IMG/VR virus record: IMGVR_UViG_3300027704_000008
Location: 1 to 64,000 of that record
DNA length: 64,000 nt
Direction: 5' to 3' (one strand)
DNA from: a virus
The notes below the pieces were generated by a model. The model was not told where the DNA came from. It did not search any database and worked only from the letters and a program-made list of their open reading frames with translations. Below, in pieces: positions 1 through 7,470 of the stretch. A program made the translations under genes and the position numbers. How positions within the stretch are numbered: position 1 is the stretch's first letter; each line of letters opens with the position of its first letter.

Positions 1-131
1 CCCGTGATCAAGTCCGCATAACACAAGATTGTTATCCAGCCGATCATATCGGAGGTGTTCCGGTGTATAATGCTGTACACCTGACTTCCGGACAAGGCAT
101 ATATGTAACTGCTGGAGAGCTCACTAAATGA
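1..131 (+). CDS. C-terminal end of an unidentified protein (partial)
   Basis: An open frame enters from the left edge (first full codon at base 3) and ends at TGA 129-131, overlapping the next ATG as ATGA. About 42 residues are visible, ending VYNAVHLTSGQGIYVTAGELTK. No family is recognised. The ATGA overlap indicates it is the upstream gene of the same operon as the leader-bearing proteins that follow. The start and most of the protein lie outside the window. Confidence 0.7.
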   Translation, partial: RDQVRITQDCYPADHIGGVPVYNAVHLTSGQGIYVTAGELTK

Positions 132-703
132 AGACATTTTCCCAGTTTATGCAAGAAGGTTTCCTCGATGACATGCTCGCAGACTTCGAACCCGTTTCCA
201 AGTCAGAGATAGATGCGGTGATGAAGAAGTCGGATGCTGTACTCGCAAAGTATTCCAAACAAAAACGGTATAAACCACGGAAGTACAGTGGTCAGAAACA
301 AGAAGGTTTCTCTACATATGTTCGTTCACAAGGCGAACTAAAAAAAGCGATTGGTGGTAAGGTAACTCTTGATGGCATTATCAAGATATTCGCAAACGGT
401 AACGTGAAGGTTGCCGATAACTTCCAACCCATGATTAGCATAAGCGAGTTGTGGAAGGTAAGAGAATACGACCGCAAGATGGTCGGGGGATTCACTGGTA
501 AGAACACCGAGTCTGAAATGAAGAAACTCAAAGCAGACATAAAGAAGAACGGCATCAAAGAGTATGGACATGTCAGCATTGACCGAAGAAAGAACGGTGA
601 CGTTGAGGTGCTGCTCGGAGAGGGCAACCATAGACTGGGTATCGCAAAGGAAGTAGGGATCAAAGAAATGCCAATATCATTCTCATATGGTAATCTACGA
701 TGA
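128..703 (+). CDS. Putative capsid-targeted internal protein with ParB-like C-terminus
   Basis: 191 aa. It begins MKTFSQFMQE, which closely resembles the ten-residue capsid-targeting leader of T4 internal proteins (MKTYQEFIAE), a leader that prohead protease gp21 removes after Glu. The C-terminal third, around residues 150-180, reads like a ParB/sulfiredoxin-type nucleotide-binding core (GHVSIDRRKNGDVEVLLGEG then NHR), so the mature protein could bind nucleotides or DNA. It is rich in Lys and Asp/Glu. It overlaps its neighbours by ATGA at both ends and is the first of five consecutive genes with this leader. Packaging and ejection into the host are inferred from the leader; the ParB resemblance is by motif only. 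Confidence 0.75.
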   Translation: MKTFSQFMQEGFLDDMLADFEPVSKSEIDAVMKKSDAVLAKYSKQKRYKPRKYSGQKQEGFSTYVRSQGELKKAIGGKVTLDGIIKIFANGNVKVADNFQPMISISELWKVREYDRKMVGGFTGKNTESEMKKLKADIKKNGIKEYGHVSIDRRKNGDVEVLLGEGNHRLGIAKEVGIKEMPISFSYGNLR

Positions 704-1212
704 AATCCTTCTCACAATTCAGTGAAGCATTTGATTCCCCATATAAGATTGATATGGTATCGTATAACGACAGGGACTATAAGGGAAAGGTGAAACTGAA
801 AGACGGTTCAATGTTGGTTGTTCGTGCCGACCGAGAAACAATTGGCACTGATAAATATTCTTGGGATATATCCTTTCAACGATCAGAAAAGCAGAGCGTG
901 ACTGGTGAAGGCGACCAGATGAAAGTCTTTGCCACTGTCATTGATGCCATCCAACAGTTTATAAAAAAACAAGATCCCGACGAATTCTCCTTCATTGCTG
1001 ACAAGGCAGTCCGTAACGACGACGCAGATCCAAAAGAATTACAGAGTCGCGAGAAGTTGTACAGTCGCCTTGTCAAGAAGTATTTCTCAAAGGGATATAA
1101 AGTAGAACAAGACACTAACAAACTCGGTACTGCTTGGATTATCAAAAAGCAAAAGGCAGTGAAGAAGGGACGGGTAAAACGATACGGGAGCAGACACAGG
1201 TCACGACTATGA
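700..1212 (+). CDS. Putative capsid-targeted internal protein, paralogue of the gene at 1823
   Basis: 170 aa, starting MKSFSQFSEAFDSPYK. The leader matches the T4 internal-protein type. The body aligns with the product of 1823-2344: both have AFDSxYK after the leader, a central W-DI-F-R stretch, TGxGDxxKxF, then a long helix ending in REKLYxRxxKKxF. They are therefore two copies of one family separated by a single unrelated gene. The C-terminus is very basic (KKQKAVKKGRVKRYGSRHRSRL), as expected for a protein packed with DNA. No catalytic motif is visible and the function is unknown. Start and stop overlap the neighbours by ATGA. Confidence 0.75.
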   Translation: MKSFSQFSEAFDSPYKIDMVSYNDRDYKGKVKLKDGSMLVVRADRETIGTDKYSWDISFQRSEKQSVTGEGDQMKVFATVIDAIQQFIKKQDPDEFSFIADKAVRNDDADPKELQSREKLYSRLVKKYFSKGYKVEQDTNKLGTAWIIKKQKAVKKGRVKRYGSRHRSRL

Positions 1213-1826
1213 AAAGATTCTCACAATTTATAGAAGAAGATGTCTCGCAAAGAGAGATCAATGATCTTGAGAAGTTTGCAGACAGACTGCTGAATAAATT
1301 TGATGTGGACATTGAATTCACCAAGCACTTTGCAGACCGTGTAAACGACAAGCGCAACAAACCTGGAATCGCTATCGAAGAGTTGCAAAGTCTGTTCAAG
1401 AAGATGGCGGCAAACAAGGGTAAGAAGATCAAGAAGCATGGCAACAGCGAAGCAATCCTGAAAGACATGCAGTCTGATTTGAACCTACCTGTCGTGGTGA
1501 ACTGGAAGAATGGCGAGTTTGAAGTTGTCAACAAAACCATAATGAGAAAGAAAGCATTCAAGTCTCCAGACCCAGCGATCAGGTATGAGTCTCAAGTCAA
1601 CGAAGGTTATGGTGGTCCAGGCATGTGGATGCCGAAACAGAAAGACGGCAAGAACTGGATTGTCTCGTACTCCGCTGTAATAAACGGTAAGACCGTTAAT
1701 GTTGATAGAAAATTCAGAGTCAAGTCAGACGCATTGGATTTTATAAAGGATTCTACAAAAATCTTAAAGAAAGACGATAGGGTGACCTCCTTTAAATTTG
1801 ATAAACCGAAGCCATATAAGAAATGA
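1209..1826 (+). CDS. Putative capsid-targeted internal protein
   Basis: The frame is open from 1134, but ATG 1209 is chosen because it overlaps the previous stop as ATGA and gives the leader MKRFSQFIEED shared with the neighbouring genes. The protein is about 205 aa and highly charged. Residues about 10-110 are helical and Lys/Asp-rich, with a KKHGNSEAILKDMQSDLNLPVVV segment that resembles small toxin-like or RelE-like folds only vaguely. The last 70 residues include YESQVNEGYGGPGMWMP and an SYSAVINGKTVNVDRKFR strand pair. No family can be named with confidence. Its role as an ejected protein is inferred from the leader. Confidence 0.72.
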   Translation: MKRFSQFIEEDVSQREINDLEKFADRLLNKFDVDIEFTKHFADRVNDKRNKPGIAIEELQSLFKKMAANKGKKIKKHGNSEAILKDMQSDLNLPVVVNWKNGEFEVVNKTIMRKKAFKSPDPAIRYESQVNEGYGGPGMWMPKQKDGKNWIVSYSAVINGKTVNVDRKFRVKSDALDFIKDSTKILKKDDRVTSFKFDKPKPYKK

Positions 1827-2344
1827 AATCGTTTATACAATTCAGTGAAGCATTCGATTCTTCTTATAAGTTCAATGGAAAGAAAGTTTCCGAGGATGAA
1901 TACTCATATGGGTTTGATTCAGAATATACCGACCTCAAAGGAAAAACGAAAAAGAGCAGGATACAAGTCGATATAGTCGGTAGTGAAAACGCAAACGATG
2001 AAGATCATTATATATGGGATATTGGTTTTAGTCGAAGACTAACACCGAACATGACTGCTGGCAAGATGATAATTCCTGGACAACCATCATACGGTATGAC
2101 TGGCGATGGTGATGGTCTGAAGATATTCTCCACTGTCATGAAGATCGCTCAAGAGTTTGTGAAGAAAGAAGACCCGAAATACGTTTCGTTTGCAGCAGAG
2201 AAACCCGAGGGCGCACCCAGCAAAGTAATGGCGACCAGAGAGAAACTCTATCTCCGTATGGCGAAGAAATTCTTTGGAAGCAAATTTAAGATAACATCAA
2301 AGTCGAGTTCCACTGGAACAGTATTCTATTTGGACAGAAAATAA
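1823..2344 (+). CDS. Putative capsid-targeted internal protein, paralogue of the gene at 700
   Basis: 173 aa, starting MKSFIQFSEAFDSSYKFNGKK. It shares with 700-1212 the AFDSxYK junction, the TGDGDGLKIFSTV segment, a helix with FVKKEDPKYVSFAAEK, and TREKLYLRMAKKFF near the C-terminus. It carries an extra insert around residues 75-95 (LTPNMTAGKMIIPGQPSYG). The conserved core suggests one compact alpha/beta domain of unknown function. It overlaps the previous stop and directly abuts the next start (stop 2344, next ATG 2345). It is likely co-translated with the other four leader genes. Confidence 0.75.
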   Translation: MKSFIQFSEAFDSSYKFNGKKVSEDEYSYGFDSEYTDLKGKTKKSRIQVDIVGSENANDEDHYIWDIGFSRRLTPNMTAGKMIIPGQPSYGMTGDGDGLKIFSTVMKIAQEFVKKEDPKYVSFAAEKPEGAPSKVMATREKLYLRMAKKFFGSKFKITSKSSSTGTVFYLDRK

Positions 2345-2857
2345 ATGAAAACATTCAAGCAGTTTACAACTGGTAAGACAAAAAGAAGCCCCGATTGGGG
2401 TACGCCGGAATCTGTTAAAACCGCAAAATATTTAACACCAGGGCAAGATGCCAACGAGCCCGCGGACAAGTTAACCGAACGGAGTCCTAGTGAAATTGCT
2501 AAGTTTGCTCTTGGCGGGGTTGTATTTAAGAAGCAGTATAAACTAGCCCTAGACGCATTGAAATCGGTCCTTGCTAGAAAAGGATCCAATCAAGTGGCAG
2601 GGCAACGTAAAGGTTCTCCTAAACATTCTATAGGATATTACGCTGCACAAATAGCAAAGAGCTATAGCCACGTTGATGGAAAAACTTTAGAGAAAATGAT
2701 ACCCAAAAACTTTGTGTTTGAAGAAGTTCCAGCTACTAGCACAGCATCTATTCCTGATAGTACCAATATTGGTCCTATGAAAGGCAAGCGTAAGAAGGCG
2801 CCTGTAACCAGACGCTATATAGAAATAATGGGCAAGCGAAGGAAGCAACAGCTATGA
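2345..2857 (+). CDS. Putative capsid-targeted basic internal protein
   Basis: 170 aa, starting MKTFKQFTTG. The leader is the weakest of the group because residues 8-10 lack the E at the expected gp21 cut site. The rest is strongly basic, with a Lys/Arg-rich end (PMKGKRKKAPVTRRYIEIMGKRRKQQL) and a central helix region (KYKLALDALKSVLARKG-like). No known domain was recognised. It follows the previous stop without any gap and overlaps the following membrane-protein gene by 4 bases. Packaging with DNA is inferred from the leader and charge. Confidence 0.7.
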   Translation: MKTFKQFTTGKTKRSPDWGTPESVKTAKYLTPGQDANEPADKLTERSPSEIAKFALGGVVFKKQYKLALDALKSVLARKGSNQVAGQRKGSPKHSIGYYAAQIAKSYSHVDGKTLEKMIPKNFVFEEVPATSTASIPDSTNIGPMKGKRKKAPVTRRYIEIMGKRRKQQL

Positions 2858-3321
2858 TATCAACTACTATTTTAGGATCCATATTAGGATTCGCTGGCTC
2901 TGCGCTGGCTCCTATTGTGGGATATTTTGAAAAGAAAAACTCTGCCAAGCATGAGATTGCTAAGCTGGGGAAGGCCGCTGAAATGATTCAAGCTGGGTTT
3001 GAGCAAGATCAAGTTATGTACGCTCTCACCGCTCGTAGCGATGAACATAAACGCCTCCTCGACCACGACATTGCTATAAGTAAAGGGACGGGTTTCACAT
3101 CAGGTCTAGCAAAGATGGTCCGTCCAGTATTGACATACTCATTCTTTGCCTTGTTTGCTGTTGTGGAGATGTCTACTCTCAATCATGCTTTATCAGCTGG
3201 TACAGAGTTTAATACTGCTATTTTAACTGTATGGGATCAAGACACCCAAGCCATATTTGCCACTATAATAACTTTCTGGTTTGGTAATAGGGTGTTCGAG
3301 AAGCGAAATAAACTGCCATAG
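2854..3321 (+). CDS. Holin-like membrane protein (GTA-holin / 3TM type)
   Basis: 155 aa. A hydrophobic N-terminus (residues about 4-24, ILGSILGFAGSALAPIVGYF) is followed by a charged helical middle of about 65 residues and two C-terminal membrane segments (about 90-110 and 128-146). It ends in TFWFGNRVFEKRN, and an FWFG-R ending is characteristic of the 3TM holin family found in gene transfer agents and many phages. A holin would let the M15 endolysin (10375-10794) reach peptidoglycan. It is the last gene before a strong sigma70-like promoter. An alternative is a non-lytic membrane protein of unknown role. Confidence 0.55.
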   Translation: MISTTILGSILGFAGSALAPIVGYFEKKNSAKHEIAKLGKAAEMIQAGFEQDQVMYALTARSDEHKRLLDHDIAISKGTGFTSGLAKMVRPVLTYSFFALFAVVEMSTLNHALSAGTEFNTAILTVWDQDTQAIFATIITFWFGNRVFEKRNKLP

Positions 3322-3324
3322 CAG

Positions 3325-3353
3325 TTGACATAATACCCCGGTTCAAGTATAAT
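3325..3353 (+). promoter_or_regulatory. Sigma70-type promoter for the nrdA operon
   Basis: A perfect TTGACA (3325-3330), 17-nt spacer and TATAAT (3348-3353). The spacer contains CGGTTCAAG, which recurs upstream of the promoter at 21040. It precedes nrdA by about 55 nt and should be read by host RNA polymerase early in infection. Confidence 0.85.
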
Positions 3354-3370
3354 AACAACTTAGTTTTCAC

Positions 3371-3391
3371 TGAGGGGGATTCCTTCCCTCA
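3371..3391 (+). promoter_or_regulatory. Leader hairpin upstream of nrdA
   Basis: TGAGGG (3371-3376) pairs with CCCTCA (3386-3391) across a 9-nt loop, and the stem can be extended by G-U pairs. It sits just downstream of the predicted transcription start and 18 nt before the nrdA ATG, next to the GGAG ribosome-binding site. It could protect the 5' end or modulate translation; no U-tract follows, so it is not a terminator. Confidence 0.45.
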
Positions 3392-3408
3392 CATATAATG
3401 GAGCCAAT

Positions 3409-5208
3409 ATGGCAAAGCAACAATATATGGGAATAGAGATTGACCTATCAAGAGATGGTCTATTCGACGCCCTCGGCAAACAGCGGCTAAATGAAAGCTA
3501 CATGAGGGAGGATGAGTCTTCCCCGCAGCACAGATTTGCTCATGTTAGTAAGACGTTTAGCTCCAACCCCGAACACGCTCAAAGGTTATATGATTACTCT
3601 AGCAAGCATTGGCTGTCGTACTCAACTCCTATATTATCTTATGGTCGATCTGCCCGAGGGATGCCAATTAGCTGTTTCTTAAATTACATTGACGATAGCA
3701 GTCATGGATTGGTTAATAACCTATCTGAGACCAATTGGCTTTCTATGCTGGGGGGCGGTGTTGGAATTGGGTTCGGTATTAGGTCGTCCGATGAAAAGTC
3801 GACTGGCGTGATGCCCCATCTCAAAACATATGACTCTTCGTCGTTGGCCTATCGACAGGGTAAGACGCGTCGAGGTAGCTACGCTGCATACTTGGATATA
3901 AACCATCCGGATATTATATCGTTCCTTGAAATGAGGAAGCCAACCGGCGATCAAAACATGCGATGTTTGAATCTACATCATGGTATTAATATCACAGATA
4001 GATTTATGAGTCTTGTAGAGCGTAGCATGCAAGATAGCGAAGCGGATGATGGTTGGAACCTAAGCGATCCATTCAGCGGAGAGGTAAGGGAGACGGTTAG
4101 TGCAAGAGCCCTATGGGCCAAGATACTAGAATTGCGAATGGAGACGGGAGAGCCGTATATACACTTCATAGACACCTCTAATAGAGCGCTGCCACAGTTT
4201 CAAAAAGATCTGGGCCTCAAGATCCATCAAAGCAATCTATGCAGCGAGATCATTCTCCCAACTTCCGAAGACCGCACTGCCGTGTGTTGCCTATCCTCCC
4301 TTAATATGGAGTACTATGACGCTTGGTCTAAAGATCACAGCTTCATTAAAGATGTAGCCGAGATGCTCGATAATGTATTACAGTTCTTCATCGACAACGC
4401 TCCTCCAGAGGTCAATAGAGCTATATACTCAGCAAAACGCGAGCGCTCTATAGGCATAGGCGCCCTGGGATTGCATGCATATCTCCAACGCAAGGGTATA
4501 GCGTTTGAGGGTGTATCGGCTAAATTAGCTAACAACCGCATGTTTAGGCTCATCCGTAGTCGCTGCGATGAAGCTAGTTTAGCCCTTGGAGCGGAAAGGG
4601 GAGAAGCTCCTGATGCTAAGGGCACCGGTAAGAGATTCTCTCATGTTATGGCCATCGCCCCCAATGCTAGTAGCAGTATTATTATGGGCAACACTTCCCC
4701 ATCGATCGAGCCATATCGTGCAAACGCATACCGACAAGACACACTAAGTGGCAGCTACCTTAATAAGAATAAGTACCTCGACGAGACCATATTGCAATTG
4801 TGCGCAGGTGATACAAAGAATGACTATGATGAGATATGGTCGTCAATTATAGCGAATGACGGATCCATTCAACATCTGAAGATATTTAATGAGGAAGAGA
4901 AATACGTATTCAAGACAGCAATGGAAATAGACCAACGTTGGATCATAGAACATGCTGCCGATCGGCAGCAATACATTGACCAGGCACAATCATTAAACGT
5001 ATTCTTCCGACCAGATGCTAATATAAAGTATCTCCACGCCATTCACTTTATGGCGTGGAAGCAGGGAGTTAAAACAATGTATTATTGTAGGTCAGAGAAG
5101 CTTGGTAAGGCAGACAAGATTTCCAAGAAGGTGGAACGACAGGCCATAAAGGAGATAGACTTTCAAGCATTAATTGATGATAGTGGTTGCATGGCGTGTG
5201 AAGGATGA
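3409..5208 (+). CDS. nrdA: Ribonucleotide reductase class I alpha subunit, short form
   Basis: 599 aa. It reduces ribonucleoside diphosphates to deoxy forms with NrdB. Visible catalytic features: SCFLN with Cys89 (equivalent of E. coli Cys225), the N-x-C-x-E radical triad NLCSE (Asn276, Cys278, Glu280), the paired tyrosines MYYC (558-559) that relay the radical, and the C-terminal CMAC pair (594-597) for re-reduction. It is about 150 residues shorter than T4 or E. coli NrdA and starts almost directly in the catalytic barrel, so the N-terminal ATP cone is absent and dATP feedback inhibition is probably lost. GGAG precedes the ATG. It is separated from nrdB by a homing endonuclease gene. Confidence 0.97.
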   Translation: MAKQQYMGIEIDLSRDGLFDALGKQRLNESYMREDESSPQHRFAHVSKTFSSNPEHAQRLYDYSSKHWLSYSTPILSYGRSARGMPISCFLNYIDDSSHGLVNNLSETNWLSMLGGGVGIGFGIRSSDEKSTGVMPHLKTYDSSSLAYRQGKTRRGSYAAYLDINHPDIISFLEMRKPTGDQNMRCLNLHHGINITDRFMSLVERSMQDSEADDGWNLSDPFSGEVRETVSARALWAKILELRMETGEPYIHFIDTSNRALPQFQKDLGLKIHQSNLCSEIILPTSEDRTAVCCLSSLNMEYYDAWSKDHSFIKDVAEMLDNVLQFFIDNAPPEVNRAIYSAKRERSIGIGALGLHAYLQRKGIAFEGVSAKLANNRMFRLIRSRCDEASLALGAERGEAPDAKGTGKRFSHVMAIAPNASSSIIMGNTSPSIEPYRANAYRQDTLSGSYLNKNKYLDETILQLCAGDTKNDYDEIWSSIIANDGSIQHLKIFNEEEKYVFKTAMEIDQRWIIEHAADRQQYIDQAQSLNVFFRPDANIKYLHAIHFMAWKQGVKTMYYCRSEKLGKADKISKKVERQAIKEIDFQALIDDSGCMACEG

Positions 5209-5222
5209 GTTAGTGACATCGT

Positions 5223-5912
5223 ATGTTCTACCTGTACCTAAAGACCCACGCCCGCACTAATATAAAATACCTTGGACAGACCTGCGAGGACCCACACACA
5301 TACGCTGGATCGGGGGCGCGATGGCTCAATCACTTGCGGAGGTATGGCGACGAGGTGGATACAGAGATATTGTGGGTCGGAGAAGATCGTAATGAGATGG
5401 TGGTGACTGGGATTAGATTCGCCAAGATGTTTAACGTTGTAGCTTCAGATGAATTTGCTAATGATGCACTGGAATCCGAATTGGATCACCATCAAGCTGG
5501 TAATGCAGAATGGCTTACGGCAAATCAACTTCCGGCAGTCCAAGAACGTCGAAGACGTGCAGCTCTTGGTAATACCAACACCCGCGGCAAGAAGTGGTGG
5601 TATAAAGCTGACACCAATAAAAGAGCCAGAGCTGAAGTGTCGCCAGGTATGGGATGGGTGAATAAGTGTCCAAAAGAATGGAGCTCAGATGGTCGAAAGA
5701 GAATATCGGAATCTTCATCTCGACCTAACACCAAAGAACATAACCGAAACATAAGCCTGGGCAAATCCGGACGCCCCAATAACAATAAAGGGACAATCTG
5801 GATAGTCAATGATACCACCGGACAACGAAAACGTGTCCAACCTGGAGCAGTGCCAGAAGGATACACAACTCTTACAGAAATTAGTGCTAGCAAAAAAAAG
5901 GATAATATATGA
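5223..5912 (+). CDS. GIY-YIG homing endonuclease between nrdA and nrdB
   Basis: 229 aa. The N-terminus has the GIY-YIG pattern as FYLYL then KYLGQT, followed by YAGSGARW with the catalytic-region Arg. The C-terminal half holds DNA-binding NUMOD3-like repeats around residues 170-190 (KEHNRNISLGKSGRP), as in Seg/I-TevI-type phage endonucleases. It overlaps the nrdB start by 4 bases (ATGA) and begins 14 nt after nrdA, so it sits as a free-standing mobile gene inside the nrd operon, not as an intron. T4-like phages commonly carry such genes next to nrd genes. Its target is probably the nrdA-nrdB junction of related phages. Confidence 0.88.
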   Translation: MFYLYLKTHARTNIKYLGQTCEDPHTYAGSGARWLNHLRRYGDEVDTEILWVGEDRNEMVVTGIRFAKMFNVVASDEFANDALESELDHHQAGNAEWLTANQLPAVQERRRRAALGNTNTRGKKWWYKADTNKRARAEVSPGMGWVNKCPKEWSSDGRKRISESSSRPNTKEHNRNISLGKSGRPNNNKGTIWIVNDTTGQRKRVQPGAVPEGYTTLTEISASKKKDNI

Positions 5913-6895
5913 CAAAAAGTTTAATCACGGAAGAACGCAGTTACTTTAAACCATTTAACTATGCATGGGCATACGATGCATGGCTAGCCCACGAGCAAAG
6001 TCATTGGATTCACACTGAGGTGCCGATGGCAGAGGACGTTAATGATTGGAAGCGTAAAATAACAGATGCCGAGAAATCATTCTTAACTAACATATTTAGA
6101 TTCTTCACTCAAGGTGACATTGATGTTGCCGGAGCCTACGTCAATAACTATCTTCCTAACTTTCCCCAACCAGAAGTGCGTATGATGCTTATGGGTTTTG
6201 CTGCCAGAGAGGCATTGCATGTTGCAGCATACTCCCATCTAATAGAGACGCTAGGGATGCCTGAGAGCACGTATAACGAATTCTTAGAGTATGATGCTAT
6301 GGCAGACAAGCATTCTTACATGACTGACATGTCATCTAAGAAAGACGACAAAGACGACATCGCGATGAACATAGCGGCGTTCTCTGCATTCACTGAGGGG
6401 ATGCAGTTGTTCAGTTCATTCATTATGCTTTTGAACTTCCCTAGACACGGTAAGATGAAAGGTATGGGTCAGATCATCACATGGAGTATTGTTGATGAGA
6501 CGCAACACGCTGAGTCTATGATTAAACTATTCCGAACATACATAGAAGAGAACATTGAGATTTGGAATGATGGATTGAAAGGCAAGATATACACAATAGC
6601 CGAGAAGATGGTTGAACTGGAAGATAAGTTTATCGATCTAGCATTCGCCATGGGAGATATGGAAGGTCTAACATCCGATGAAGTCAAGAAGTATATCCGA
6701 TACATATGTGACCGGAGGTTGATCAGCCTGGGAATGAAAGGTATTTTCAAGGTAAAGAAGAATCCTCTACCGTGGGTAGAAGAAATGATTAATGCGCCTA
6801 CCCACACAAATTTCTTCGAAAATCGTGCAACTGATTACGCGCGCGGGGCTTTATCGGGAGACTGGGGTGAGGTATGGGGTGTAGCTCATGCATAG
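5909..6895 (+). CDS. nrdB: Ribonucleotide reductase class Ia beta subunit
   Basis: 328 aa. It supplies the diiron-tyrosyl radical for NrdA. The ligand pattern fits E. coli NrdB: Asp70, Glu101 and His104 (EALH), the radical Tyr108 four residues later, Glu163 (FTEG), and Glu197-His200 (DETQH). The spacing Asp70 to Glu101 equals that of E. coli (31), and the tyrosine is present, so this is a normal class Ia enzyme. The ATG overlaps the endonuclease stop, so translation is probably coupled to it. Confidence 0.97.
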   Translation: MTKSLITEERSYFKPFNYAWAYDAWLAHEQSHWIHTEVPMAEDVNDWKRKITDAEKSFLTNIFRFFTQGDIDVAGAYVNNYLPNFPQPEVRMMLMGFAAREALHVAAYSHLIETLGMPESTYNEFLEYDAMADKHSYMTDMSSKKDDKDDIAMNIAAFSAFTEGMQLFSSFIMLLNFPRHGKMKGMGQIITWSIVDETQHAESMIKLFRTYIEENIEIWNDGLKGKIYTIAEKMVELEDKFIDLAFAMGDMEGLTSDEVKKYIRYICDRRLISLGMKGIFKVKKNPLPWVEEMINAPTHTNFFENRATDYARGALSGDWGEVWGVAHA

Positions 6896-6904
6896 GAATA
6901 ATTA

Positions 6905-7048
6905 ATGGAAATTTTTAACTGGTCAGTCATATGTGAAATATGTGACACCGAAACTGATGTGTTGGTATATAATGAAGACGAAAAGCCCGTATTCTGTGCC
7001 ATGTGTGGAGAGAGCGTAACCACAGTTGAGTTGAGCGATTCTCTTTAA
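6905..7048 (+). CDS. Small zinc-ribbon protein
   Basis: A 47-aa reading frame with two Cys pairs, CEIC (residues 10-13) and CAMC (31-34), separated by about 17 residues and otherwise acidic. This is a minimal zinc ribbon. It starts 9 nt after nrdB and its TAA overlaps the ATG of the next gene, which supports it being real. Similar tiny zinc-ribbon peptides occur in T4-like phages without a known role; in this operon it could bind DNA or RNA polymerase. Confidence 0.75.
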   Translation: MEIFNWSVICEICDTETDVLVYNEDEKPVFCAMCGESVTTVELSDSL

Positions 7049-7470
7049 TGTGGACATATAATGGAACAATGTACGATCCATCTCAAGAGGATCTACAAAT
7101 TTATATTGGATTTGTTTACTTGCTCACCGAGGTAGACACTGACATGAAGTACATTGGGAAGAAGTTTTTCTGGAAGAAGGTTACCAAGCCACCTTTGAAG
7201 GGCCGCAAGAACAAACGGCGCAGCTTAGTTGAATCGGACTGGAAGACATACTATGGGTCCAACGACAAGATAAAGGCATTGGTTGAATCTGGATTGGCTG
7301 ATAAATTTGATAGACAAATCCTTAGGTTATGTGAGACTAAAGGGGAATGTTCTTATTATGAAGCCAAGTATCAGTTCGATAATAGTGTTCTGCTGCGTGA
7401 TGACTATTATAATGGTATCATCAGTTGTCGTATTAATCAATCTCATGTGAGGGGTATAAAGGATGTATGA
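7048..7470 (+). CDS. GIY-YIG-like nuclease family protein of T4-like phages
   Basis: 140 aa. GFVYLLT (residues about 21-27) and KYIGKK (35-40) form a GIY-YIG pair, followed by a basic stretch (PPLKGRKNKRRSLVESDW) and YYGSND. ECSYYEAKYQFD near residue 105 supplies the conserved acidic residue. T4-like phages often carry this short family beside nrdB. It may be a structure-specific nuclease rather than a homing enzyme, since no DNA-recognition tail is present. It overlaps the zinc-ribbon stop and the following nuclease gene. Confidence 0.75.
   Translation: MWTYNGTMYDPSQEDLQIYIGFVYLLTEVDTDMKYIGKKFFWKKVTKPPLKGRKNKRRSLVESDWKTYYGSNDKIKALVESGLADKFDRQILRLCETKGECSYYEAKYQFDNSVLLRDDYYNGIISCRINQSHVRGIKDV

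Noticed and set aside
1134-1208. N-terminal extension of the leader gene at 1209
   Set aside because: It would overlap the previous gene by 79 nt and would hide the MKRFSQF leader; the ATGA overlap at 1209 is the pattern of all neighbours.
5223-5912. Group I intron in nrd genes
   Set aside because: nrdA and nrdB are both uninterrupted and the endonuclease has its own start; there is no split reading frame.
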